Shown here piece by piece: positions 18,075 through 27,052 of a DNA stretch of 64,000 nucleotides. The notes under the pieces are model-generated. The model had not been told where the DNA came from and searched no databases. It saw nothing but the letters and a program-made list of their open reading frames with translations. Position 1 is the stretch's first letter, and every line of letters begins with the position of its first letter. Both the position numbers and the translations under genes were made by a program. This stretch comes from DASSNU01 sp035701265 (GTDB taxonomy: Bacteria > Gemmatimonadota > Gemmatimonadetes > Gemmatimonadales > Gemmatimonadaceae): assembly GCA_035701265.1 (NCBI GenBank), contig DASSNU010000017.1:62001-126000 (forward strand). Reading direction: 5' to 3'.

Positions 18075-18947
18075 ATGGATCTCTTCCTCAACGGCGAGAT
18101 CGTGGACGAGCACCGCGCGGCCGTGCCGGTCACCGACCGCGCGTTTCTCTTTGGCGACGGCGTGTACGAGGTGCTGCGCGCCTCGCGCGGGGTGATGTTC
18201 GAGCCGGCGCGCCACTTCAAGCGGCTGCGCTCCGGGCTGGACGAGCTGCGCATCGGCTCCGCCGCGGTGGACGAGCACGACATCCCGGGCGTGGCGGCGC
18301 AGCTCCTCGAGCGCAACGGGCTCGCGAGCGGCGACGCGCTGGTCTACATCCAGGTGACGCGCGGCGTGGCACCGCGCGTCCACCACTTTCCCCCCGTCAC
18401 CACGCCGCGCACGGTGCTGGTGTCCACCTCCGCCTTCACGCCCAAGCGTGCCGAGCGCGAGAGCGGCGTGGAGGTGATCACGCATCCCGATCAACGCTGG
18501 GCGCGGTGCGACATCAAGTCGGTGAACCTCCTTCCGAACGTGCTCGCCTCGCAGGCCGCCGCATCGCGCGGCGCGTATGAGGCGGTGCTCCTCCGCGACG
18601 GCGTGGTGACGGAGGGCGCGCGAAGCAGCGTCTTTGCGGTGGTGCGCGGCGAGCTGCGCACGCACCCGGCCACCGAGCGCATCCTGCACGGCATCACACG
18701 CGCGGTGGTGCTCGAGCTGGCGCGCGAGGCATCGCTCCCCGTGCGCGAGGAGCCGGTAACGATGAGCGAGCTGGGGTCGGCCAGCGAGATCTTTCTCGCC
18801 GGCACCACCGCCGACGTCATGCCGGTCACGAGCATCGAGGGGCTCCCGGTGGGGAGCGGGACGCCCGGCGAGATCACGCGGCGGCTGGGTGCGGCACTCG
18901 ACGCGCGGATGGCAGCGGCCTTCGGCGCCGCACCGGCTCGTGCATAG
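18075..18947 (+). CDS. dat: D-amino-acid aminotransferase (class IV PLP enzyme)
   Basis: 290 aa. Class IV fold with PLP Lys148 (CDIKSVNLL), Tyr31 (GDGVYEV) and HFKRLRSGLD. QVTRGVAPRVHHFP carries the Arg-x-His pair (Arg101, His103) that in Bacillus D-amino-acid aminotransferase traps the substrate carboxylate, which favours this over branched-chain aminotransferase. VTEGARSSVF supplies the conserved Glu near the PLP ring nitrogen. Reaction: D-alanine + 2-oxoglutarate to pyruvate + D-glutamate, a possible D-Glu source for peptidoglycan. Its end overlaps the next gene by 8 bp from the likely GTG start. Confidence 0.88.
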   Translation: MDLFLNGEIVDEHRAAVPVTDRAFLFGDGVYEVLRASRGVMFEPARHFKRLRSGLDELRIGSAAVDEHDIPGVAAQLLERNGLASGDALVYIQVTRGVAPRVHHFPPVTTPRTVLVSTSAFTPKRAERESGVEVITHPDQRWARCDIKSVNLLPNVLASQAAASRGAYEAVLLRDGVVTEGARSSVFAVVRGELRTHPATERILHGITRAVVLELAREASLPVREEPVTMSELGSASEIFLAGTTADVMPVTSIEGLPVGSGTPGEITRRLGAALDARMAAAFGAAPARA

Positions 18948-20265
18948 CGCGTGGTCGGCCACGCGTGCGCATGACCGTACGTCCCTCCGCACGCTGGCCA
19001 TCGCGCTCCGCGGTGCACTCTCCGTTGCGCTCGCGCTCGCCTCGGTGACGACGCCGTTGCACGCGCAAGGTGCGAGCGGCGCACGGAATGCCGCAGAGGA
19101 GCGCCCGCGCGCGCGCGACATCGGGCTCATCGTCGGCATCCTTCCCCCCGGACCGCTCGACGCGATCACCGATGTCCCCGGCGTGCGCGTGGGGCAGACG
19201 ACGGTCATCGAGGGAGACTCCGTGCGCACCGGCGTCACCGCCATCCTGCCGCACGAGGGGAACGTTTTTCGCGAGCGCGTGCCCGCGGCGCTCGTCGTGG
19301 GGAACGGGTTCGGCAAGCTGCTCGGCGTCACGCAGCTCCGCGAGCTGGGCGAGCTCGAGACGCCCATTCTGCTCACCTGCACGCTCTGCGTGTGGCGCGC
19401 GGCCGATGCGATGGTCGCCTGGCTCCTGGCGCAGCCGGGGATGGAGGACGTGCGCTCCATCAACCCCGTGGTGGGGGAGACGAACGACGGCACGCTGAAC
19501 GACATCCGATCTCGCCCCATCCGACCGGAGCACGTGGTGCACGCGCTGGAGAGCGCGAGCGGCGGCGCGGTGGAGGAGGGCGCGGTGGGAGCGGGGACGG
19601 GGACGATCGCCTTCGGCTGGAAGGGAGGGATCGGCACCGCATCGCGGCGTCTTCCGGCATCGTTGGGCGGCTACACGGTGGGCGTGCTCGTGCAGACCAA
19701 CTTCGGCGGCGTGCTGACGATGAACGGCGCGCCGGTCGGCCGCGAGCTGGGGCGCTACGCATTCCAGCGGGAGCTCGAGCGCGGGCGCGATGGCGGAGGC
19801 GCGGGCGCGCGCTCCGCGTCTCGCGGCGCCTCGGGTGCCGACAGCGCCACGGAGGACCGCGGCGACGGGAGCATCATGGTGATCGTCGCTACCGATGCGC
19901 CGCTCGATGCGCGCAACCTCGAGCGCCTTGCCTCGCGCGCGCTGGCCGGCGTCGCGCGCACCGGCTCGAGCTTCACGAACGGCTCCGGAGACTACGTGAT
20001 CGCCTTCTCCAACGCCGCTTCCGTGCGCCGCGGAGCGTCCGACACGGTGCGCACCATCCACGATCTGGCGAACGATGCCATGTCACCGCTCTTTCAGGCG
20101 GCGGCGGAGGCCACCGAAGAGGCGATCTACAACTCGCTCCTCCGCGCGCACGCCGTCACGTCGCACGGCCGCACCGTGGACGCGCTCCCGGTGGATCGCA
20201 CGATCGAGATCCTGAAGAAGTACGGCGTGCTGGGGTGGGATCGGACGCTGCCGCCGCGGCCGTGA
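18940..20265 (+). CDS. DmpA-like P1 (S58) family aminopeptidase, secreted
   Basis: 441 aa from GTG 18940. The start overlaps the end of the aminotransferase gene and leaves a good signal peptide (IALRGALSVALALASV, cleavage after LHAQ). Family signatures: LIVGILPPGPLDAITDVPGVRVGQ near the N-terminus, PILLTCTL, and ETNDGTLND. GDGSIMVIVATDAP contains the Gly-Ser bond that DmpA/BapA enzymes cut in themselves to expose the nucleophilic Ser. An insert rich in Arg/Gly/Ser (~290-310) lies just before this site. Role: periplasmic hydrolysis of N-terminal residues, in known members including D-Ala amides or beta-peptides. Confidence 0.88.
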   Translation: MHSAWSATRAHDRTSLRTLAIALRGALSVALALASVTTPLHAQGASGARNAAEERPRARDIGLIVGILPPGPLDAITDVPGVRVGQTTVIEGDSVRTGVTAILPHEGNVFRERVPAALVVGNGFGKLLGVTQLRELGELETPILLTCTLCVWRAADAMVAWLLAQPGMEDVRSINPVVGETNDGTLNDIRSRPIRPEHVVHALESASGGAVEEGAVGAGTGTIAFGWKGGIGTASRRLPASLGGYTVGVLVQTNFGGVLTMNGAPVGRELGRYAFQRELERGRDGGGAGARSASRGASGADSATEDRGDGSIMVIVATDAPLDARNLERLASRALAGVARTGSSFTNGSGDYVIAFSNAASVRRGASDTVRTIHDLANDAMSPLFQAAAEATEEAIYNSLLRAHAVTSHGRTVDALPVDRTIEILKKYGVLGWDRTLPPRP

Positions 20266-20274
20266 TGCAGAAGC

Positions 20275-20314
20275 GGCGGGGTGGCCGGCGAACGTTCTCG
20301 CCAGCCACCCCGCC
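20275..20314. terminator. Long hairpin between convergent genes
   Basis: 11-bp perfect outer stem GGCGGGGTGGC / GCCACCCCGCC (20275-20285 and 20304-20314) with an inner GGCGA/TCGCC stem (20287-20291 and 20298-20302). It lies between the stops at 20265 (plus) and 20352 (minus). No T-run on either side. Confidence 0.6.
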
Positions 20315-20351
20315 GCAGTCCCGCGGAACGCATCGCGTTATGCGATGACGC

Positions 20352-23300
20352 TCAGTGCGTCGCGCTCGTCTGCGTGTGGTAGTTGGGATACGCCGGACGA
20401 TGCGGCTGCGGGAGCGGATTCCGGCGAAGGTCATCGAGCACCACCTGCACGGCGCGCTCGAGTTGCGGATCGTGTCCCGCGCGCCACGAGCGCGGATCCA
20501 TCTCGACCTCGATGTCCGGCGCCACGCCGTGGTTCTCCACCTCCCACGCGCCCTCCGGCGAGAAGAACGCCACGCGCGGCGCGGTAACCGATCCGCCGTC
20601 GATGAGCGTGGGGTAGTCGTAGATCCCCACCAGTCCACCCCACGTGCGCTTCCCGATCAGCGTGCCGACGTGCTGCTCGTGGAAGTACCAGGGGAGCGCG
20701 TCGCCGCCGGAGCCGGCGTACTGGTTGATGATCATCGCCTTGGGGCCACGGATGGCGGCGACCGGCGTGGGGAACACCTCCCCATCGCGCGTGGTCCACC
20801 AGCTCAGGAGCGGACGGCGCATGACGTCGATCATGTAGTCGGCGGCGCTCCCGCCGCCGTTGAACCGCTCGTCGAGTACCGCACCGTCACGGTCGAGCTG
20901 CGCGAAGTAGTAGCGGTTGAAGTTCGTGTACCCCGGTCCGCCCGTGTTCGGGAGATAGACGTAGGCCACGCGCCCCTTGGAGAGCGAGTCCACCACCCTG
21001 CGGTTGTGCTCGATCCAGGCGAGATTGCGGAGCCCCACCTCGCTAGCAACCGGGACCACCACCACGTCGCGCGCGCCCCGGCCGTCGGCGTTGGGGCCCA
21101 CGCGAATGGTGATCTGCTTCCCGGCCGTGTTCTCGAAGTAGGCGTAGACGCTCTCCGGTGGGCGCACGTCCCGCCCGTTCACCGCCAGCAGATACTCTCC
21201 CGCGTGCACATTCACTCCTGGCTGCGTGAGCGGAGCGCGCAATCCGGGATTCCAGTTCTCGCCGTTGTACACGCGCGCGAAACGGTAGCGTCCGTTCTCG
21301 ATGCTATAGTCCGCACCCAGCAGCCCGCCCCCCACGCGCTCCACGCCGCTGCCATCATCCCCGCCACTCACGAAGAGGTGCCCCACCGTGAGCTCGCCCA
21401 GCATCTCGTCGAACAGATACGTGAGATCGTCGCGGTCGGAGAGCCCGGCGAGATACGGCTCGTAGCGCGCCTTGGCGGCGGCGAGGTCGAGCCCGTGGTA
21501 GTGCGGATCGTAGAAGAAGTCGCGCTCGATGCGCCACACTTCGTCGTACATCTGCTTCCATTCCGCGCGCGGGTCCACGCGCACCTGCATCGCGGCCAGG
21601 TTCAGGGTTCCCTGCCCCGGCTTCACCGGCTCGCGCGTGGAGGCGATCGCCCACCGCCGACCCTGCAGGTAGAGCATGTGCTGTCCGTCGAACGACAACG
21701 CGAACGCGTTCACGCTGTCCAGCACCTTGTCGAGCTTGCGCTTGGCGAGGTCGAAGTGGTGCACGGTGCGCGACGGGGGCCCGCCCGCCGCGTCCACCGG
21801 CACGAACGCGTCCTCCACCAGATACAGTGTGCCCGCCGTGCCGGCGACGAGCGCGCCGTAGTCGCGCGCGGGAATGGGAAGCGCGAGGATGCGCTGGTCG
21901 ATGCCGTCGAAATCGATCCGCACGCTGGGCACGCTGTCGACGCCCGCCTTCGTTTGCACGCCGCGCGCACCGCCGCTGCTGTCGCTCCCGCCGGCCGCGC
22001 CACCGCCGCCGCTCTGGCGTTGTGGCGTGGTGGCCGCGCCGGGCTTCTCGTCGTCACTCTCCGGTGCGAGCGGTGACGGCACATCGTTCCGCAGCACCGC
22101 CACGTACACACTGCGCGTGATCGGACGGTCGTAGCTCGTCATGTCCAGCCATCCCACCGACTGCCCCGCGTCCGTGCTGGCCGTGAAGTAGAGATACTTG
22201 CCGCTCCGGTCGAACGCGGGGAAGCGCGCATCGCTCAGCCCGTCGGTCACCTGATGGTGCTCACCCGTACTGGCGTCGAACACCATCACCGCGTGCAGGT
22301 GGTTGGGGAGGAGCTTGGTGTACGCCAACCACCGGCTGTCCGGCGACCAGGTGGGATCGAAGGTGTGCTGCGGCGTCTCGTACGTGTCGTGATCCACCTC
22401 CACCGGCTTCCCATCCACCGGCGTGTACCAGAGGGTGAGCGCCTTGTCGAAGTAGGCGATCTTCTTGCTGTCCGGCGACCAGGTGGGAGAGTAGTAGAAG
22501 GTCGGATGCGCGCCGAGCGCGATGCGGCGGTCGTCGCCCATCCCACGCTGATCGGTGAGGTAGAGCGCGTACTCGCCATCGCGGTCGGAGAAGTACGCGA
22601 TCCACCGTCCGTCGGGGGACCACGCGGGATCGCGATCGGCCGCGCCGGATGAGTTGGTGAGGTTGCGAATGCTCCCCTTGTCCGCCGGCACGGTGAGGAT
22701 CTCGCCGCGCGCCTCGAACACCGCGCGCTGCCCGGTGGGAGAGATCCCCGCGTTCGCCACCGCATCGCTCACGTTCACGTACCGCGGCCGCGTGCTCGGC
22801 AGGTCCGCCGCGATGCGCACGTCCACCACGCGGTCGGCGTGGCTGGCGATGTCGTACAGGTGCAGCGTGCCGAACTGATCGTAGACGATGGCCCCCGCAC
22901 CGGCCGATGCGGACTTGATGTCCAGCCCGCCGCTCGGCGTGACGGCGGACACCTGGTGCCCGCGCGTGTCGTAGGCGTAGAGACGGTTGGGCCCCTCACG
23001 GTCGGAGATGAAGAAGACCGTGTCCCCCACCCACATGGGGTTGAAGTCGTTCGAGTTGCTGCGCGGAATGCTGTCGACGCTCGCGTCCGACAGACGCACG
23101 AGCCAGATGGGCGTGGTGCGCCCGCCGCGGTAGCGCTTCCAGATCTCGTTCGCACGCGCGATGGGCAGATAGGCGAGCCGGTCTCCGGATGGCGAATATG
23201 ACGCCTCGTACCCACTCGGCAGGTCGAGCGCCTGCGGGAAGCCGCCGTCCACGCTCACGCGAAAGAGCCGCGGGTAGCGCGACACCGCGTCGCGCCCCGA

Positions 23301-23717
23301 GCGGAAGAGCACCCACTTTCCATCCGGCGACCATCCAAGCGCCTCGTCCGCCCCGGGGTGATAGGTGAGCCGCGTGGGCTCGCCGCCCGCGGTGGGGATG
23401 ACGTAGACATCCACGTTCCCGTCGTACTCGCCCGTGAAGGCGATGTGGGAGCCGTCGGGCGAGAAGGACGCGTCCGTCTCCGTTCCCGGTGACGACGTGA
23501 GGTGGCGCGCATCGCCCCCCTCGCGCGGCACGGTCCACAGGTCCCCCGCGTAGGTGAACGCGATCGTCGTGCGACTCACGGCGGGACGCTGCAGGAGGAG
23601 CGGTGCGTGTTGCGCGCCGGCGGCGCGTTGCGCGGCGGTGCGCACGGGAGCGATCATGAAAAGCGCGGCGACCAGCGCGGCGATGAAGGGCGCGCCAGGA
23701 GGAGAGAGGCGGTGCAT
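20352..23717 (-). CDS. Tricorn-like protease (S41 with beta-propellers), secreted
   Basis: 1121 aa from ATG 23717. Signal peptide ends near RTAAQ. Two WD40/TolB-like beta-propellers (~40-320 and ~330-680) with repeated SPDG/WSPDS blades, a Gly/Ser linker near 600, a PDZ-like segment around AGEYLLAVNGRDVRPPE, and a C-terminal S41 core. Likely catalytic residues are His in ELTVGHLF, Ser in YAGSGGDALPW and Glu in FFSPEGAWEVENHG, in tricorn order. Archaeal tricorn is cytosolic; the signal peptide puts this homologue in the periplasm. Divergent from thrC. Confidence 0.9.
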   Translation of the reverse strand: MHRLSPPGAPFIAALVAALFMIAPVRTAAQRAAGAQHAPLLLQRPAVSRTTIAFTYAGDLWTVPREGGDARHLTSSPGTETDASFSPDGSHIAFTGEYDGNVDVYVIPTAGGEPTRLTYHPGADEALGWSPDGKWVLFRSGRDAVSRYPRLFRVSVDGGFPQALDLPSGYEASYSPSGDRLAYLPIARANEIWKRYRGGRTTPIWLVRLSDASVDSIPRSNSNDFNPMWVGDTVFFISDREGPNRLYAYDTRGHQVSAVTPSGGLDIKSASAGAGAIVYDQFGTLHLYDIASHADRVVDVRIAADLPSTRPRYVNVSDAVANAGISPTGQRAVFEARGEILTVPADKGSIRNLTNSSGAADRDPAWSPDGRWIAYFSDRDGEYALYLTDQRGMGDDRRIALGAHPTFYYSPTWSPDSKKIAYFDKALTLWYTPVDGKPVEVDHDTYETPQHTFDPTWSPDSRWLAYTKLLPNHLHAVMVFDASTGEHHQVTDGLSDARFPAFDRSGKYLYFTASTDAGQSVGWLDMTSYDRPITRSVYVAVLRNDVPSPLAPESDDEKPGAATTPQRQSGGGGAAGGSDSSGGARGVQTKAGVDSVPSVRIDFDGIDQRILALPIPARDYGALVAGTAGTLYLVEDAFVPVDAAGGPPSRTVHHFDLAKRKLDKVLDSVNAFALSFDGQHMLYLQGRRWAIASTREPVKPGQGTLNLAAMQVRVDPRAEWKQMYDEVWRIERDFFYDPHYHGLDLAAAKARYEPYLAGLSDRDDLTYLFDEMLGELTVGHLFVSGGDDGSGVERVGGGLLGADYSIENGRYRFARVYNGENWNPGLRAPLTQPGVNVHAGEYLLAVNGRDVRPPESVYAYFENTAGKQITIRVGPNADGRGARDVVVVPVASEVGLRNLAWIEHNRRVVDSLSKGRVAYVYLPNTGGPGYTNFNRYYFAQLDRDGAVLDERFNGGGSAADYMIDVMRRPLLSWWTTRDGEVFPTPVAAIRGPKAMIINQYAGSGGDALPWYFHEQHVGTLIGKRTWGGLVGIYDYPTLIDGGSVTAPRVAFFSPEGAWEVENHGVAPDIEVEMDPRSWRAGHDPQLERAVQVVLDDLRRNPLPQPHRPAYPNYHTQTSATH

Positions 23718-23869
23718 GGCAATACTCCGTCTGGTGTGGGGAAGACGTGCACTCGCTGTCTGCAACCTGCCGCGCGCGCCCCTGGCGTGCAAGAAGGCGA
23801 CGCACCGTCGGAGACGGGTTCGCGGTGCGGACGACGGCCGGTTCGTGTGTGCGGCGCGCATCCGGCGTG

Positions 23870-23899
23870 CGTGCGTGCGGCGTGCGTGCGGCGTGCGCG
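23870..23899. repeat. 11-bp tandem repeat upstream of thrC
   Basis: CGTGCGTGCGG at 23870-23880 and 23881-23891, followed by a partial third copy. It lies in the 260-bp region between the tricorn-like gene and the likely thrC start and may be simple slippage. Confidence 0.6.
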
Positions 23900-23977
23900 C
23901 TCCGCGCGTGCTTGACGGCCGAGCAGGGTGGGGGTAGACTGCTCGCGCCAGCCACCCTCTCTCCACGTTCCCCCGCG

Positions 23978-25324
23978 TTGTCCGACGCCAGCGACACGCC
24001 AGACAGCCCCACGTTTCGTCTTCGCTGCGCCTCCTGCGGCGCGGTCTACGGCGCGCTCGACCCGGTCACCTCGTGCGCGGCCTGCGCAGGATTGCTCGCC
24101 GTCGAGCACGACCTGACGACGCTCCGCGCCGCCGAGCTGCGCGAGCGCTTCGATGCGCGTGCCGCCGCCATCATGTCGGTCGGCGCTCCGACTGCAGGCG
24201 CCACGGCGGACGTGGAGCGCTCAGGGGTGTGGCGCTACCGCGAGCTGGTGCTCCCCGCGGTGCCGCTACGCGAGGTGGTGACGTATCCGGAGGGGAACAC
24301 GCCGCTGGTGCATCGTGATGCCGTGGTGGCGTGGGCGGGCGTACCTGGGTTACTCCTCAAGCACGAAGGGCTCAACCCCACCGGGTCGTTCAAGGATCGC
24401 GGGATGACGGTGGCGATGACGCAGGCGCGTCGGCTGCGGGGGAGCGCGTCCGTGCGCGCGGTGGTGTGCGCGTCCACCGGCAACACCGCCGCATCGCTCG
24501 CCGCCTACGCCGCGCAGGCGGGAATCCCCGCGATGGTGCTCGTGCCCGAGGGGCGTGTGTCGGAAGGGAAGCTCGCGCAGACGCTCGCCTACGGCGCGCA
24601 CGTGGCCATGGTGCGCGGGAGCTTCGATGAGTGTCTCTCGCTCGTGCGCCGCGCGAGCGCGGAGCTGGGACTGTACCTCGTGAATTCGGTGAACCCGTAC
24701 CGCATAGAGGGGCAGAAGACGATCGTGCTCGAGATGCTGCACCAGATGGCCTGGGAGCCGCCGGAGTGGATCGTGGCGCCCGCCGGCAACCTGGGGAACG
24801 CCTCGGCGTTCTGGGCGGCGTTGCGCGATGCGCGCGCGGTGGGGCTCATCGACCGGACGCCGCGGCTGGCGCTCGTGCAGGCGGAAGGGGCGGCGCCCTT
24901 CGCGCGGAGCTTCGCCACGGGATTCCGCGAGCGCATCCGCGTGGAGCCGGAGACGGTGGCGAGCGCCATCCGTATCGGCGACCCTGCGTCGTACGACCGC
25001 GCGGTAGAGGCGGTGCGGAGCACCAACGGCGTGGTGCTCTCCGTGAGCGACGACGAGATCATGGAGGCCAAGCGCGTCGTGGACGGCAGCGGCGTGGGGT
25101 GCGAGCCGGCGAGCGCGGCGAGCGTTGCCGGCGTGCGCGCGCTCGTGCGTGCGGGGACGATCGGCACGGCTGATCGCGTGGTGGCGGTGCTCACCGGGCA
25201 CCTGCTCAAGGATGCGGGGGCATCGCTCAGGTGGCGCGGCGGAGAGGGAGCCAACTGTCCGGTGGAGATCGAGCCGACCATGGATGCGCTCGCGCGGCTG
25301 GTGGAGGGGATTGTCGTAGCGTGA
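23978..25324 (+). CDS. thrC: Threonine synthase
   Basis: 448 aa from TTG 23978. Converts O-phosphohomoserine to threonine with PLP. An N-terminal zinc-ribbon-like region (CASC and CAAC, ~14-34) is followed by the fold II core: PLP Lys in NPTGSFKDRGM, STGNTAAS for the phosphate, VNPYRIEGQKT, and a terminal LTGHLLKD. The start is uncertain: the frame stays open back to 23747, but that part is Arg-rich and crosses the 11-bp repeats, so a TTG just before the zinc ribbon was preferred. Confidence 0.9.
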   Translation: MSDASDTPDSPTFRLRCASCGAVYGALDPVTSCAACAGLLAVEHDLTTLRAAELRERFDARAAAIMSVGAPTAGATADVERSGVWRYRELVLPAVPLREVVTYPEGNTPLVHRDAVVAWAGVPGLLLKHEGLNPTGSFKDRGMTVAMTQARRLRGSASVRAVVCASTGNTAASLAAYAAQAGIPAMVLVPEGRVSEGKLAQTLAYGAHVAMVRGSFDECLSLVRRASAELGLYLVNSVNPYRIEGQKTIVLEMLHQMAWEPPEWIVAPAGNLGNASAFWAALRDARAVGLIDRTPRLALVQAEGAAPFARSFATGFRERIRVEPETVASAIRIGDPASYDRAVEAVRSTNGVVLSVSDDEIMEAKRVVDGSGVGCEPASAASVAGVRALVRAGTIGTADRVVAVLTGHLLKDAGASLRWRGGEGANCPVEIEPTMDALARLVEGIVVA

Positions 25325-25371
25325 GGCAGTATCGCTTGTTCCCGTAGCATTCGTGAACAACGGAGCGTGAC

Positions 25372-26172
25372 ATGAGTGAGCGCGATAGCGGCCGGTGGTG
25401 GAAGCGGCTCTGGATGGTGAACGGCATCCTGCTGCTCGCGGTGCTGGTCTTCGGCATCGTCTCGTTGGTGAAGGAAGCGCTGCCCAGGCACTACGGGCAG
25501 GACATCGCCGTGCCCGCCGTCGCGCCGGCAGGCTCGGACACTACCGTGCGTCCGCGCGCGGTGCGATTCTCGGTGCCGCAGCGGATGTACGGATCGCGCT
25601 ACCGTATCGCGCTCGTCGGCCACGCTTGGGCGTATCTCACGGAGGCGTACTCTGGGGACATCGCGTGGCGTGCGGCTCCAACCAGCGTGGCGCGGTTCGC
25701 GTCCGCGTATGGGCCCGAAGTGAACGTCATCTTCCTCGCGCCGGGAGACTCGACGGCTCGTCTGCTCTTTGACCGCCCGGTCCTCATCCTGTGGGTGTCG
25801 TCTCCGAAGGATTCCACCGATTCACTGCAACACTGGATCGCGTACGACGTCGTCGAGCGGGACACGAACCACAATGGCAAGCTCGACCCACAGGATGCGT
25901 CGGTGCTCTACCTGAGCGACCTGGACGGAACGCGCCTCCGGCGCGTGCTCCCGGATGGATGGCAGCTTGAAGATTGGAGCGTCGAGCCCGCCGGGAACGC
26001 GCTCGATGTCCTGGCGCTGCCCATCCCGCCGGACAGCAGCGACGTCCGCGATGACAAGCTCCCGGAGCGCGCGTTCCGCTACGACCTGCGGAGCGACAGC
26101 GCGCGGCCGTACGCGCTGCTCGACTCGCTCGTCGACCGCGCCGCACACATCGTGGGGGAGGTGCCGCGGTGA
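25372..26172 (+). CDS. Membrane-anchored protein of unknown function with an EF-hand-like loop
   Basis: 266 aa. One N-terminal membrane helix (~14-34) and an extracytoplasmic domain. VERDTNHNGKLDPQDASVL (~163-181) matches the Dx[DN]xNGxLDxxD calcium loop seen in EF-hand and dockerin modules. No overall family recognised. The stop overlaps the start of the methyltransferase (GTGA), indicating coupling. Confidence 0.7.
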   Translation: MSERDSGRWWKRLWMVNGILLLAVLVFGIVSLVKEALPRHYGQDIAVPAVAPAGSDTTVRPRAVRFSVPQRMYGSRYRIALVGHAWAYLTEAYSGDIAWRAAPTSVARFASAYGPEVNVIFLAPGDSTARLLFDRPVLILWVSSPKDSTDSLQHWIAYDVVERDTNHNGKLDPQDASVLYLSDLDGTRLRRVLPDGWQLEDWSVEPAGNALDVLALPIPPDSSDVRDDKLPERAFRYDLRSDSARPYALLDSLVDRAAHIVGEVPR

Positions 26173-26930
26173 CGCATGCCGCCGTCCAGCTCAACGCGCG
26201 CACCTTCGCGCAGCATCCGGATGACTATCAGCGCTTTCGTCCGCAGTACCCGGCGGAGCTGCTCGCCTATCTGGCATCGCTGTGCGCGCGGCGCGAGATG
26301 GCGCTCGACTGCGCCACCGGGAATGGCCAGGCGGCGGTCGGGTTGGCGGAGCACTTCCCCGAGGTGATCGCCGCCGACGGCGCGCCAGCCATGCTGTCGC
26401 TGGCCACGCGTCACCCGCGCGTGCGCTACGTGGCCGCGCGGTGCGAGGCGCTGCCGTTCGCGGCGAGCCGCTTCGATCTGGTGACGATCGCGATGGGGCT
26501 GCACTGGGTGGATCGACCCGCCTTCTACAGGGAGCTGCGCCGCGTGGCGCGGCCGGGCGCCGTGGTGGCCGCCTGGGCGTACGGCCATTCGCACGTGGGG
26601 GGACGCACGGGCGCGATGATCCGCGAGATGCTCGACAAGCGCGTGGCACACTACTGGACGTCGGCCAACCATCTGGCGCAGTCGGGCTATCGCGGCATCG
26701 ACTTTCCCTTCGAGGAAGTCCATCCACCCCCCTTCACCATCCGCGCGCACTGGACGGTGGATGAGCTGCTCGGCTACCTCCGCACCTGGTCGGCGGTCCG
26801 GCGCTACCGCGCCGAGCGTGGCGAGGACCCGGTGCTCGACATCGAGCGCGCGCTCCGCGCGGAGTGGAGTGGTGACCAGCGCCGCACGGTGACGATGGCC
26901 ATCGGGATGCGCGTCGGGCGCGTCCGCTAG
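26169..26930 (+). CDS. SAM-dependent methyltransferase (class I)
   Basis: 253 aa from GTG 26169, overlapping the previous stop by four bases. Rossmann motif I is LDCATGNGQAAVGLA (~38-52), motif II is VIAADGAPAML, motif IV is FDLVTIAMGLHWVD, followed by a post-IV FYRELRRVARPGAVV. The order fits the Methyltransf_11/25 group acting on small molecules. Substrate cannot be told. Cytoplasmic. Confidence 0.85.
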   Translation: MTHAAVQLNARTFAQHPDDYQRFRPQYPAELLAYLASLCARREMALDCATGNGQAAVGLAEHFPEVIAADGAPAMLSLATRHPRVRYVAARCEALPFAASRFDLVTIAMGLHWVDRPAFYRELRRVARPGAVVAAWAYGHSHVGGRTGAMIREMLDKRVAHYWTSANHLAQSGYRGIDFPFEEVHPPPFTIRAHWTVDELLGYLRTWSAVRRYRAERGEDPVLDIERALRAEWSGDQRRTVTMAIGMRVGRVR

Positions 26931-27020
26931 CGAACACGCCCGAGAGGCCGAGCAACACCGGCCGCGCCACATCGCACGCAGAGCACTCGCGAGCTCGTGC
27001 CCGTGCTCGTGCGCGAGGGC

Positions 27021-27048
27021 GCCCGGCGCGGGTGCCGCGGCGCCGGGC
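27021..27048. terminator. GC-rich hairpin between convergent genes
   Basis: 9-bp stem GCCCGGCGC / GCGCCGGGC (27021-27029 and 27040-27048), between the methyltransferase stop (26930) and the S9 peptidase stop (27053). No T-run. Confidence 0.45.
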
Positions 27049-27052
27049 CGCG

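Noticed and set aside
17325..19637. Long minus-strand open frame opposite the small conserved gene, dat and the DmpA-like gene
   Set aside because: Antisense to clear PLP and S58 motifs; composition is low-complexity Arg/Ala/His with no domain. High GC keeps shadow frames open.
23747..23977. N-terminal extension of threonine synthase
   Set aside because: Arg/Ala/Cys-rich translation of a tandem DNA repeat; threonine synthase with a zinc ribbon normally begins just before the first CxxC.
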